A stretch of 64,000 nt of DNA from positions 372,001-436,000 of the forward strand of contig NZ_FQXS01000001.1 in the NCBI RefSeq assembly GCF_900130015.1, read 5' to 3'. The translations under genes and the position numbers were made by a program. A model generated the notes under the pieces. The model did not search any database. It was not told where the DNA came from and saw nothing but the letters and a program-made list of their open reading frames with translations. The DNA is from Desulfofustis glycolicus DSM 9705. Its GTDB lineage: Bacteria > Desulfobacterota > Desulfobulbia > Desulfobulbales > Desulfocapsaceae. Position 1 is the stretch's first letter, and every line of letters begins with the position of its first letter. Positions 7,440-17,853 of this stretch are shown here, one piece after another.

Positions 7440-10037
7440 TCAGTGCTGCTCCCCGCCAGCCGCCTCGCCTGAAGACTGATCCCCTTCATCGGAGAGCATC
7501 AATTCCTGATCTTCAAACGCCTCCCGGGCCTGTTCGGCCTTGAAGCGCATCCTCGCCGCTCGGCGACGCAACGCCGCGTGTTCTCTGACAGCGCGATCAC
7601 GCTCGGCAGTCAGGTCGGCAACCCGGGCCGGATCACGGTCGATAGCCGGTCCGGTCAGAGCGGCGTGCAATATTTCCTCGGCGCGCTGAACCGCCTCTTC
7701 CGCCTCGCCAAGCTCTAGAGCCGTCTGCTCGGCAAGCCGCTCTTTTTCCTCGAGCAGATCCCTGGCCGCAGCCAGTGCCGCAGCGGTGCCCTCTTCCGGC
7801 TCCGCGCCGAGGTCGATATCTTTTGCGGCGGAAACCATCACCGTCGGGGGCAATTGCTGCAGCAGGGCCTCGGATGGACCATCAACAGGCAGGGCAACCA
7901 GGTCACCGTGAAAACGAAACGGCAGGAACACCAGCGTTGCAGATGCCGATGCCGCAACGATCGCCGCTGCTTCACGAGCCGCTACGAAAACTATTTCCGC
8001 ATCTATTCTCGCGTCACGTAGTATTTCGTCCAGCGATTCCTGCTGCTCCTCCTGGGGGACCGACTCGCGGAAGGCAAGCACGCGCACCCGCGCCTTACGC
8101 CACGCCTCCGATCTCGTCATCAGGTAGGCGAACAGCAGCATCAGGTTTCCGGTCGCATCGGCGGACCACCAGACATCAATCTGCGAAGCTCCGGGCTCGG
8201 TCTCACGCAACCGTTCCCATGCGGGCGGCCGGGCATAGAGGATGGCGATATTGCATCCCAACTTGAACAGGTTTTTCAGCTGTCGGCCAAACAAAAACGT
8301 ACGCAGGGCCAGACCGGTGGTATTCTGCGGATCCAGCCAGTTCAGCAGTATCGTGTTGGCCCGTAGCGGGCCGATACCGTGCGCCTGGAGCAGAGCCTGC
8401 ACGGCGACCTCACTATCCGTGCTGATCAAAACCAACGGAAAAGCCGCCGGATTGTGCTCACGAATATCGCGACGCAACTGACTTTCCGCTTCATCCTTTC
8501 TTTTGGACATGAGCAGGCTTTTGCCTTCCAGCAGCGTCACCACGGTGGTCAAACCGCTGCCGCCCTCAAGCCAGCCGGCCAGCTGCAGCAGGCGCGGCCG
8601 ACGTTCCGCGTCCTCGGAAAAAGCAAGGATCTGCGGTCGCCAGTCGCGGTGATGTTCTGGGGAAAGACCGGCTGCCAGCAGATTTTCGCGGACCCGCTGC
8701 AGGTAATGGGCGCGGCGACTGTCAGCCCAGCGCGCCGGGTCGGCGGTTCGCCGCAGATATTGATAAATCGCGAACAGAATGGCAATTGCAAGCACCCCGG
8801 TAAACGGATCTATCGCCAGCATGACGCCGAGGCAGGCCAGGGCCCCGGCCAGGCTGAGCCGCTTGTCGAACCACTTGAATGTAGGCCTGAACGACGGGCT
8901 GGCAGCTCTCGCCTCGTAATAGGTAGCGTAGTTGAGCAGGCCGTAGGAGATCAGGAAAAACATCGATACCACCGGCGCGATCAGGTTGAGGTTTCCCAGA
9001 GCGATGGTAAGAAAGGCAATACCCGCCGCCAGCAGCACGGCCCGGCGCGGATTGTCCGCCGGTCCGGAACCAACGGCAAAGGGTGTCAGTACCGGAAATA
9101 TCTTGTCCGCCGCCAGCGACTGCAGGATTCGTGGTGCTCCGAGAAATGAGGCCATGGCGGAAGACAAGGTGGCGGCAATCACACCGACGGTGATCAGCCA
9201 GGGGACCCAGGCAACGCGGTTCATCGCCGTATAATCGGCGGTCAGTTCCGTACCGCCGAGCGACCCGGCAAAGATCAGGGACGCCCCGAAATAGACGAGC
9301 ATCGACACCCCGACCGCGAGAAACGTTCCGAGCGGCAAACTCCTCCCGGGGTCTTCAAGATCGCCCGACATACTCACGCCTTGCGTGAAACCGGTTACCG
9401 CCGGGAAGAACAAAGCAAAAAGTACCCAAAACGACATGCCATCGGCAGGGGCCGACCAGTTGGCCTGAAAGACCTCGGCATCCCACCGCAGCCAGCCGCC
9501 GACGAAAAACGACACCAGGGCGGCAGCAAGCAGTGCCATGACCACAAATTGAAAGCGGGTCGCCCAGTCGGCACCCAGCCAGGCAAAGATGAACAGAAAG
9601 GCGACTGCCGCAGCGGCGACAATACGGGGGGAAACCGACGAAGCCGGCAACAGCGTCGTTGCCGCCACAGCCTCGCCGAAACCGATGCAATAAAAGGCGA
9701 TCGATACCGCCTGTGCCAGGAACAGGACAATGCCGATGGCGCCACCGAATTCGAGCCCCAGCGTGCGCGAGATCAGATAATAATCGCCACCGCCTTTGAC
9801 CTTGAGATTGGTGGCGATCGCCGACAGCGATACGCTGGTCAGCACCGAGATCAGATTCGCCAGGCCGATAATCAGCAAAGCCCCGAGCAAACCCCCGCTG
9901 CCGACCACATAGCCGGCGCGCAGGAACAGGATGATGCCGAGAATGGTCAGGATGCTCGGGGTGAAGACACCGGCGAATGTCCCCAGGCTTGGGCCCTTCC
10001 GGTCGACTTCCGATGTTTCTGCCATGGCGAGCACCAA
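7440..10037 (-). CDS. Cation-chloride cotransporter-like APC permease (SLC12 type)
   Basis: 865 residues; an internal Met at residue 5 (10025) is an equally good start. The first ~430 residues hold about twelve hydrophobic segments and begin with LGTFAGVFTPSILTILG, the hallmark opening of the Na-K-Cl cotransporter branch of the amino acid/polyamine/organocation superfamily. A soluble C-terminal half follows, as in that branch, and ends in a charged coiled-coil stretch rich in Glu, Arg and Ala. It probably moves monovalent cations with chloride across the inner membrane, although bacterial homologues also include amino-acid carriers. It converges on the CocE-type gene. The long coiled-coil tail (about residues 745-845) is longer than I expect for simple bacterial members. 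Confidence 0.85.
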   Translation of the reverse strand: MVLAMAETSEVDRKGPSLGTFAGVFTPSILTILGIILFLRAGYVVGSGGLLGALLIIGLANLISVLTSVSLSAIATNLKVKGGGDYYLISRTLGLEFGGAIGIVLFLAQAVSIAFYCIGFGEAVAATTLLPASSVSPRIVAAAAVAFLFIFAWLGADWATRFQFVVMALLAAALVSFFVGGWLRWDAEVFQANWSAPADGMSFWVLFALFFPAVTGFTQGVSMSGDLEDPGRSLPLGTFLAVGVSMLVYFGASLIFAGSLGGTELTADYTAMNRVAWVPWLITVGVIAATLSSAMASFLGAPRILQSLAADKIFPVLTPFAVGSGPADNPRRAVLLAAGIAFLTIALGNLNLIAPVVSMFFLISYGLLNYATYYEARAASPSFRPTFKWFDKRLSLAGALACLGVMLAIDPFTGVLAIAILFAIYQYLRRTADPARWADSRRAHYLQRVRENLLAAGLSPEHHRDWRPQILAFSEDAERRPRLLQLAGWLEGGSGLTTVVTLLEGKSLLMSKRKDEAESQLRRDIREHNPAAFPLVLISTDSEVAVQALLQAHGIGPLRANTILLNWLDPQNTTGLALRTFLFGRQLKNLFKLGCNIAILYARPPAWERLRETEPGASQIDVWWSADATGNLMLLFAYLMTRSEAWRKARVRVLAFRESVPQEEQQESLDEILRDARIDAEIVFVAAREAAAIVAASASATLVFLPFRFHGDLVALPVDGPSEALLQQLPPTVMVSAAKDIDLGAEPEEGTAAALAAARDLLEEKERLAEQTALELGEAEEAVQRAEEILHAALTGPAIDRDPARVADLTAERDRAVREHAALRRRAARMRFKAEQAREAFEDQELMLSDEGDQSSGEAAGGEQH

Positions 10038-10530
10038 TTGACGGAACGTAAAGAAGCGAAGGCCACCCGACGGTCCTGGTCACTTCCTTGGACATGGGAC
10101 CGTGCTCGAACATCTACCGATTTCGCTTCAGGCAATCGACGGGACGGTTCCGACGATGACGTCCACCCCATTATACATCGCCGCACCCCTTTGTAAAGCA
10201 ACGGGGTCAGCGGAAGAGACCAGCTCGACAACTATCCGGGTCAATCGCGCAGCATACCGGAAGAACCGAAAACGTTAGCAGTCGGCGCCGTTGAGCAGCT
10301 CAGTGCCAGGAAGATCCACTGTTCGATCTGCTCCTTCCCAATGGCGGCGTCGTACACGGCAACAACGTTGTCTCCACCTCGCCGAGCTGCACCGGCATGA
10401 CAAACGGGGAGCAGGGAATAGGCGGGGTATTTGCTTTATCGCTGCCGGGTACTATTGTTGAATGAACGACGGTCTGACAACCGATCAAATCACATCGATA
10501 TTCTGCAAATCATCGAGACCGGAGAGCATT
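10038..10530. other. Intergenic gap between divergent carrier and dehydrogenase genes
   Basis: 493 bases. It should hold the promoters of both flanking genes, which point away from each other. I found no convincing -35/-10 pair, operator or RNA. Short open frames here show no recognisable protein pattern. Confidence 0.5.
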
Positions 10531-11532
10531 ATGAAAGCCATTCTCGTACAGTGCGGAAGCGCTGCCCAGGACAGCTCGGCGTTTACCGTCGTCGAGCAAC
10601 CGCTGCCGGAGCCGGGCCCCCGAGATCTGCTCGTACGCGTCCAGGCCATCGGCATGAACCCGGTGGACACCAAGGTCCGCATGCGGACTGATGGGTTCAA
10701 CGTGCTCGGCTGGGATGCTGTCGGCATTGTTGAGAAAACAGGGGAGCAGGTGCAAAAATTTTCTGCCCGGGACCGGGTTTTTTATGCCGGGGATATTACC
10801 CGGCCCGGCTGCAACAGCGACTACCATCTCGTCGACGAACGGATAGCCGCCCCTGCGCCGCATTCATTATCGTTAGAAGATGCGGTGGCAATGCCGTTGA
10901 CTTCGATCACCGCCTGGGAATCACTGTTCGAGCGACTCGAATTCACCGCCCAGGCAGGCGCCAATAGGGGACGGAACATACTCATTATCGGCGGAGCCGG
11001 CGGCGTCGGCTCCGTGGCGACGCAACTGGCGCACTGGGCCGGCCTCACGGTATACGCAACCGCCTCCCGCTCGGAGACGGTCGACTGGTGCAAAAAAATG
11101 GGGGCGGACCAGGTTCTGAATCACCGGAACAACCTGTTCGAGCAGCTGCGGGCCACGGGAGCCGGAGCGGTGGACGCCATCTTCTGTACCACCCAGATGG
11201 AACAGCACTGGCATGGCATGGCGGAATGCATTCGCCCGCACGGACGGATCGTGTTGATCGACGACCCGGTCAACCCGTTGGACATAACCGTCTTCAAGAA
11301 AAAAAGTGTCAGCATCTCGTGGGAGTTCATGTTTACACGATCGATGTTTGCAACCGGCGACATGGGCGAACAGGGAAAAATTCTCGAAACGGTCGCGGGC
11401 CTGCTCAACCAGGGTGCCATCGTCACCACCAGACGGAAAACCTGGACAGGCCTGACGCCGGAAAATATCCGGCACATGCATCTCGAGCAGGAGAGCGGCA
11501 CGATGGTTGGCAAGCAGGTTCTCCTGTTCTGA
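10531..11532 (+). CDS. Zinc-type alcohol dehydrogenase / quinone oxidoreductase-like protein (MDR family)
   Basis: 333 residues from the ATG at 10531, preceded by GGAGAG; the frame is open further upstream, but MKAILVQCG is the normal start of the family. It shows the GroES-like N-terminal domain and the NADPH-binding GGAGGVGSVATQLA loop near residue 155. Cysteines that hold the structural zinc in true alcohol dehydrogenases are not evident, so this belongs to the quinone-oxidoreductase-like branch (the bacterial zinc-binding alcohol dehydrogenase family 1). It should reduce an activated double bond, quinone or carbonyl with NADPH. The substrate is unknown and the neighbours do not help. Confidence 0.87.
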   Translation: MKAILVQCGSAAQDSSAFTVVEQPLPEPGPRDLLVRVQAIGMNPVDTKVRMRTDGFNVLGWDAVGIVEKTGEQVQKFSARDRVFYAGDITRPGCNSDYHLVDERIAAPAPHSLSLEDAVAMPLTSITAWESLFERLEFTAQAGANRGRNILIIGGAGGVGSVATQLAHWAGLTVYATASRSETVDWCKKMGADQVLNHRNNLFEQLRATGAGAVDAIFCTTQMEQHWHGMAECIRPHGRIVLIDDPVNPLDITVFKKKSVSISWEFMFTRSMFATGDMGEQGKILETVAGLLNQGAIVTTRRKTWTGLTPENIRHMHLEQESGTMVGKQVLLF

Positions 11533-11593
11533 AGCATATCTCAACAGGGGTTGGCCCCTTTATTCTGATCACACATTGCGGGGGAAATCGGAA

Positions 11594-12325
11594 ATGTTCC
11601 AGGCCATCTGCCATTGTACGATCTCTTTGTTTCTGCTCCTGGCAGTATCGCTCAATTCGGCCGCAGCCGCACATTCCGAAACAATCCGGATAGAGGGAAC
11701 TACCTTGTATTTCACAGGAAAAATTGAACAACACACGGCTGATGATCTCTTTGAACAAATCAAGGGAAAATCAATCAGAAAACTGGTCGTCTCCTCGTCA
11801 GGCGGAGAAGTGATGGCTGCAATGGATATCGGTCTCTGGATGTTCGAAAATTCCATCGACATCGAGATCGACCGGATGTGCTTTTCTTCATGTGCCAATT
11901 ACCTGTTTACTGCAGCCAACCACAAGACCATCCCTCCAGGTTCGGTCGTGGCCTGGCATGGGGACTTGAGGCAGCTAGATGTCACTCCTGAAGTGTTGGC
12001 GGAAAAAATACGGGAGGTAGCGGAAGAGTCCTCCGCTGAGGCCGTTGGACACCTTGTCGAGTCAATGCTGATATACCACCAGGACGGTATCAGGAAGCAG
12101 GACGCCTTTTTTGAAGTCATTGGCGTGAATCCAGACATCTGCTCGATTGGGGTCGAATACGGTGCTGAAGATTTTTTTATTCTCTCCGTTGCGGACATGG
12201 CATCATTCGGCGTTGACGACATCGCCGCCGCCGCGGACTATCTCCAGACCGACCTCTCCGAGTTCAACAGATACGTTCCGGTAGCTGCTGTAAAGCTGGA
12301 CGCCGGCCTGCAACCGGCAGACTAA
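11594..12325 (+). CDS. Periplasmic ClpP/crotonase-fold protein (COG3904-like)
   Basis: 243 residues from the ATG at 11594; earlier in-frame ATGs overlap the preceding gene. Residues 1-24 form a signal peptide ending in SAAAA. The mature part shows LVVSSSGGEV, the oxyanion-type glycine segment of the ClpP/crotonase fold, then CFSSCANYLF, in which the first Ser after the Cys matches the nucleophile position of periplasmic ClpP-like proteins, then AWHG with a His. This suggests a serine-peptidase-like or binding fold in the periplasm. The second half has no clear similarity. No other protease-complex genes are near. Confidence 0.7.
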   Translation: MFQAICHCTISLFLLLAVSLNSAAAAHSETIRIEGTTLYFTGKIEQHTADDLFEQIKGKSIRKLVVSSSGGEVMAAMDIGLWMFENSIDIEIDRMCFSSCANYLFTAANHKTIPPGSVVAWHGDLRQLDVTPEVLAEKIREVAEESSAEAVGHLVESMLIYHQDGIRKQDAFFEVIGVNPDICSIGVEYGAEDFFILSVADMASFGVDDIAAAADYLQTDLSEFNRYVPVAAVKLDAGLQPAD

Positions 12326-12507
12326 GAGATTCGCGGACAGGCTATGTGCGGAGAGAAAAGCAATGTCATGCCCGGCGCACAAACGTCCATGAGACGGTGC
12401 CGCCACTACCGAGATAGCGTTCAGCGAAGACCAGACGAATGACCTGCATTCATCGGCCGGTAGACTTCATGATACCGTGACCGTTACCGTTGACTGACGT
12501 GAAGCGA

Positions 12508-12852
12508 TTACACGGAAGTGCCCGGCTCATTGCCACCGAACGGTAGAATTGCCGGCCAGCCCCGGGATATGTTTTTTGCGGGACAGCCGTTCCATAATAA
12601 CTCCTCTGCCAGGAGGGGAGGCTGCCTGTCGCCCTTTGTCAGACCTGGCTCGGAAGATACCGAACGGCGATCAGCGCCAGTCTTCCAGGGGGGGTCGGCC
12701 AACCAACCGCCGGCCGCCACCGTCACGAGAAAGATAATCAGGAAATACCAGAAAAAACTGCGCCGCGATCGGCCTCTCCGGATGAACCAGCCTGCAATCA
12801 AGCTGATGAACAGGGCTACGATCAGGGGAAAAAAGGCATCCGGTACGATCAT
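12508..12852 (-). CDS. Small inner-membrane protein, probably altered at its C terminus
   Basis: 114 residues. Two hydrophobic segments (about 7-24 and 33-50) flank a basic loop (RRGRSRR), a pattern I know from short hypothetical membrane proteins of this group. The start is supported by GGAGAGG seven bases upstream of the ATG. After residue 52 the sequence becomes polar and proline/glycine rich and looks unlike a membrane protein. A frameshift or loss of the original 3' end is therefore possible. Function unknown. Confidence 0.5.
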   Translation of the reverse strand: MIVPDAFFPLIVALFISLIAGWFIRRGRSRRSFFWYFLIIFLVTVAAGGWLADPPWKTGADRRSVSSEPGLTKGDRQPPLLAEELLWNGCPAKNISRGWPAILPFGGNEPGTSV

Positions 12853-12879
12853 GGGTAAACCTCTCCATTGTTTTTCGCT

Positions 12880-13240
12880 TTATGTTTCGTCCCCCACGAT
12901 GCAGGTCTTGCTCCCAGGAACAAACAACCGATAGTAATGTGAACCATCCTTCCGTAAAGCAGCGTTGTTGAGATAACGTCCTCCTGGTTGGCGGTATTTC
13001 GATACTTCTACAGGCACTCCCCGATATAGAGCCTGCTCTGAATAGTCTCCATTGCTCCCGGCAACAAGACAGAAGAACGAGTCTTTGCGGTAAATCCCTG
13101 TATGACGGTTACCGTTTCATCTCCAGATATCTCAAATACCATGCCAGAGTACTGTCCCCCTGCTCCCTCCACCGCCGAGAGCACATTGTTCCGATAGCCC
13201 CTGTCTGTGATCGTCAGAAGCCGCGATACCGGTATTCCCG
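12880..13240 (-). pseudogene. Probable decayed gene (two overlapping frames)
   Basis: On the minus strand one frame gives a coherent stretch (ITDRGYRNNVLSAVEG ... VVFEI-like) from about 13225 to 13075. A second frame then continues with EVSKYRQPGGRYLNN ... YRLFVPGSK and stops with TAA at 12880-12882. Neither has a good start with a ribosome-binding site. This is what a gene with a frameshift looks like, but I cannot name the family, and chance open frames are a fair alternative. The rest of the 586-base gap before atpD (12853-13438) holds nothing else that I recognise. Confidence 0.3.
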
Positions 13241-13411
13241 AGAAACGGGACGCTGTCCTGTAAAACTGGACGAAAATCGTCGGAATCCACCCCGGTTACC
13301 GGCCGTCCGTTTCTCAGTCAGCAGCAGAAGACCGTCTCCAGTGGCTGGCATGTTTTTTGAATAGTTTCAACATATAAAGGTGCCGGGATGGCTGGCACGT
13401 GTCTGCCGTAA

Positions 13412-15216
<1,805 letters not shown>

Positions 15217-15224
<8 letters not shown>

Positions 15225-15531
15225 AAAACGCACAGAAGAAAAAAGCCGGGAAAAACACCGTTCGCTGCTACACTTGATCGACAGCAAACAGGAACGGAAA
15301 CTCCGCGCTCGCCGCAACTCCGGTGGAGACGTCTGGTTCGGGCTCGGGATGTTCGGCCTGGTCGGCTGGTCGGTAGCTGTCCCGACCCTACTCGGCATCG
15401 CTCTCGGGGTCTGGCTGGATGGAAAACTCGAAGACCGCTTTTCCTGGACTTTGATGTGCCTCGTAGCGGGAGTGGTGCTCGGATGCCTGAACGCCTGGTT
15501 CTGGGTCCAGCGGGAAGGCCGACATGATTGA
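15217..15531 (+). CDS. atpQ: N-type ATPase membrane protein AtpQ (AtpI/AtpZ-like)
   Basis: 104 residues. A charged N-terminal 45 residues precedes two membrane segments (about 45-67 and 75-95) with G-rich motifs PTLLGIALGVWLDG, the pattern of AtpI/AtpZ proteins that help to assemble the c-ring or bind magnesium. It overlaps atpC by eight bases. The gene order D-C-Q-R-B is diagnostic for the N-ATPase operon. Confidence 0.88.
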
Positions 15532-15615
15532 GAGCAGGCCCGATCATCCAGGCCTCGGGCCAGTGGCCGGCGTGGAGACGCCGCGAAACCAAAACGAAGC
15601 AGGCAGGGGAACGCA

Positions 15616-15921
15616 ATGATAGTGATGTATTCCACCCTTATTGGCGCCGCTGCTGGTTTCCTGGCGTCCACCGCCTACTTTGGCGGACTGTGGTGGACCG
15701 TGCAGCGGCTCTCTGCCACCCGTCGAGCCGGCTGGTGGCTCCTCTTCAGTTTCCTGGCACGATTCCTGCTTTTTACAGGTTGTACTGCTTTTGTCTTCGC
15801 CATCGCTCCCAACCCGGTCGCCGCACTGCTCGGCCTTTTGGCCGCATTTGTCATGGTGCGCGAGATCGCGAAGAAAAAAATCGGCACTGAACGGCGCATC
15901 AGCCTTAAGGTGCAGCGCTGA
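15616..15921 (+). CDS. atpR: N-type ATPase small membrane subunit AtpR
   Basis: 101 residues with three hydrophobic segments (about 4-25, 39-60, 64-82). It sits exactly where AtpR is found in N-ATPase operons, between AtpQ and the a subunit. The ATG is preceded by AGGGGAACGCA. AtpR is thought to contribute arginines facing the c subunits; here the basic residues around 34-35 and 46 could serve. It is separated from AtpQ by 84 non-coding bases, the largest gap early in the operon. Confidence 0.82.
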   Translation: MIVMYSTLIGAAAGFLASTAYFGGLWWTVQRLSATRRAGWWLLFSFLARFLLFTGCTAFVFAIAPNPVAALLGLLAAFVMVREIAKKKIGTERRISLKVQR

Positions 15922-16048
15922 GCGCGAATGGTCGCACCTGCGGTTTTTCGATATATTTGCAGTTCCCGATGGCCCGGCGGCAAACCGGCGTTGTCCGGTC
16001 ATGTCCCCGGCATCCCGGCTCCTGGCCGGGTAACATAAAGGCGGCAGT

Positions 16049-16765
16049 ATGGACATCAAAGATATCAGTCCCGATCAGGTCCTCTATTGGCAGTGGGAGT
16101 GGCTGAACCTCAATGCCACCATTGTCTTCACCTGGCTGGTGATGGTGCTGCTGGTCCTGGCCTCGATTCTGATCACCCGACGGCTCTCCGCCGGCCTCCG
16201 GATGAACCACTGGCAAAATTTTCTCGAAATCATCGTCAATCAAATGTCACGGCAGATCGAGGAAATCGTCCACCAGGATGCCGCTCCCTACCTGCCTTTC
16301 ATCGGTACCCTCTTTCTGTTCATCGTCGTCTCCAACACACTGGCGGTGGTACCTGGATTCATCGCCCCCACCGCCTCACTCTCCACCACTGCCGGACTGG
16401 CCCTTGCGGTCTTCATCGCGGTGCCTCTTTTTGGCATCAGGGAACAGGGACTGCGCGCATACATCGGGCTCTATCTGAGTCCGACCCCTTTCATGCTGCC
16501 CTTCAACATCCTTGGGGAGTTATCCCGAACCCTCGCGCTGGCGGTACGTCTATTCGGCAACATCATGAGCGGTACCAAGATCGTTCTTATCCTGCTCTCC
16601 ATCGCACCGCTGTTCGTGCCGGTGCTCATGCACGCACTCGGACTGCTGACCGGCCTTATCCAGGCCTATATATTCGCCATCCTGGCCGCGGTCTATATCA
16701 GTTCAGCCACCCGCGCACGCCGGGAAAAAGAGGAACAATTCAAACAAGGAGCTTCCCATGGATAG
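16049..16765 (+). CDS. atpB: N-type ATPase a subunit
   Basis: 238 residues with five to six membrane segments. The conserved half-channel helix contains LALAVRLFGNIMSG, in which Arg167 is the essential stator arginine that faces the c-ring carboxylate. A LIQAYIFAILAAVYI helix follows, with the usual Gln. The protein forms the ion path through the membrane. The last eight bases overlap atpE. The preceding gap (15922-16048) is non-coding, with GC-rich inverted segments. Confidence 0.94.
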   Translation: MDIKDISPDQVLYWQWEWLNLNATIVFTWLVMVLLVLASILITRRLSAGLRMNHWQNFLEIIVNQMSRQIEEIVHQDAAPYLPFIGTLFLFIVVSNTLAVVPGFIAPTASLSTTAGLALAVFIAVPLFGIREQGLRAYIGLYLSPTPFMLPFNILGELSRTLALAVRLFGNIMSGTKIVLILLSIAPLFVPVLMHALGLLTGLIQAYIFAILAAVYISSATRARREKEEQFKQGASHG

Positions 16766-17036
16766 CCTTGCACTCATCGGCATGGTTTCGGTGTTCACCG
16801 CCGGTATCACCATCGCCATTGGCGCCATCGGCCCGGCCCTCGGCGAAGGCCGGGCGGTGGTTCAGGCGCTCGCCTCCATCGCCCAGCAACCTGACGAAAG
16901 CGGCACCATTACGAGAACCCTCTTCGTCGGACTGGCGATGATTGAGTCCACCGCCATTTATTGCTTCGTCGTTTCGATGATCCTGATCTTCGCCAATCCC
17001 TTCTGGGATTACTTCATCACCAAGGCAGGGGGATAG
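16758..17036 (+). CDS. atpE: N-type ATPase c subunit with sodium-site residues
   Basis: 92 residues in two helices, the rotor ring subunit. The C-terminal helix has E63-S64-T65-x-x-Y68 (AMIESTAIYCF), the residues that bind sodium in sodium-dependent F-ATPases. The N-terminal helix carries a second carboxylate, E30 in GPALGEGRAV, where the Ilyobacter-type sodium c subunit has Gln. Two carboxylates together are a known trait of N-ATPase c subunits, so the ring may carry Na+ or H+ depending on conditions. Start overlaps atpB. Confidence 0.96.
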   Translation: MDSLALIGMVSVFTAGITIAIGAIGPALGEGRAVVQALASIAQQPDESGTITRTLFVGLAMIESTAIYCFVVSMILIFANPFWDYFITKAGG

Positions 17037-17040
17037 ACCG

Positions 17041-17853
17041 GTGTTGGTAGATTGGTTTACCGTGTTCGCTCAGATAGCGAACTTCCTCATTCTGATGGTC
17101 CTGCTCAAGATCTTTATGTACGACCGGATCATCTCCGTTATGGAAAAACGGCAGGAGAGCATCGACGAGGAACTCAGGCAGGCCGCAGAAAACAGGGAAA
17201 AAGCGAAAACCGAAGGTGATGCACTGGCAAGCGAGCGCCGGGAACTGGAGAAGAACAGGGAGCGGCTAAATGCCGAGGCAAGAAAAGAGGCCAAGAAACG
17301 CCGGGAACAGGAACTGGAGGATGTGCGCGCCGAGATCCAGGCGCTTCGCAAACGCTGGCACGATGACCTGGCACGGGAGAAGCAGAGTTTCTTTCACGAT
17401 CTCCGAAAACTTGTCGGCCGGGAAATGGTGGCGATCGGCCGCAGGTTCTTCTCCGATCTTGGCGAGGAGCAACTCGAACGTCGCCTGGTCGACCGCTTCA
17501 TTACCCGACTAGCCGATCTCAAGGATCAGGAAATTGAACGTTTTCTCGCAACGCTCGACGAAAACCAGCATCGCGTGACCGTTCGCAGCGCCTTTCCTCT
17601 CGGGGAACAGGAGCGCCGGGATTTGGAGCGGGAGTACGAACAGGCCTTCGGCCAGCGGGACGATTTCCAGTATGAAAACACTCCGGAAGTCATCCTTGGC
17701 ATCGAACTCGAAACCGGCGGCGTCAAGATCTCCCTGACCTTGGCCCACTATCTCGCCTCTCTGGAAGAGCGGCTCGTCTCCCTGCTCGCAGAAACACAAC
17801 CGGAGGACACTGACCAGCCCGATGAAAACACCGAGGAACGAGTCGATGCCTGA
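17041..17853 (+). CDS. atpF: N-type ATPase b subunit with delta-like C-terminal domain
   Basis: 270 residues, much longer than an ordinary b subunit (about 160). It starts with GTG, four bases after atpE. One membrane segment (5-25) is followed by a long charged coiled coil (30-115). The C-terminal part (about 165-250) resembles the delta subunit, and no separate atpH gene exists in the operon, so b and delta are fused here. That is the expected arrangement in N-ATPases. The protein forms the peripheral stalk. Its end overlaps atpA by eight bases. Confidence 0.9.
   Translation: MLVDWFTVFAQIANFLILMVLLKIFMYDRIISVMEKRQESIDEELRQAAENREKAKTEGDALASERRELEKNRERLNAEARKEAKKRREQELEDVRAEIQALRKRWHDDLAREKQSFFHDLRKLVGREMVAIGRRFFSDLGEEQLERRLVDRFITRLADLKDQEIERFLATLDENQHRVTVRSAFPLGEQERRDLEREYEQAFGQRDDFQYENTPEVILGIELETGGVKISLTLAHYLASLEERLVSLLAETQPEDTDQPDENTEERVDA

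Noticed and set aside
13346-13360. Possible sigma-54 promoter before atpD (TGGCATG-N4-TTGA)
   Set aside because: The -12 dinucleotide reads GA rather than GC, so the element misses its most conserved position.
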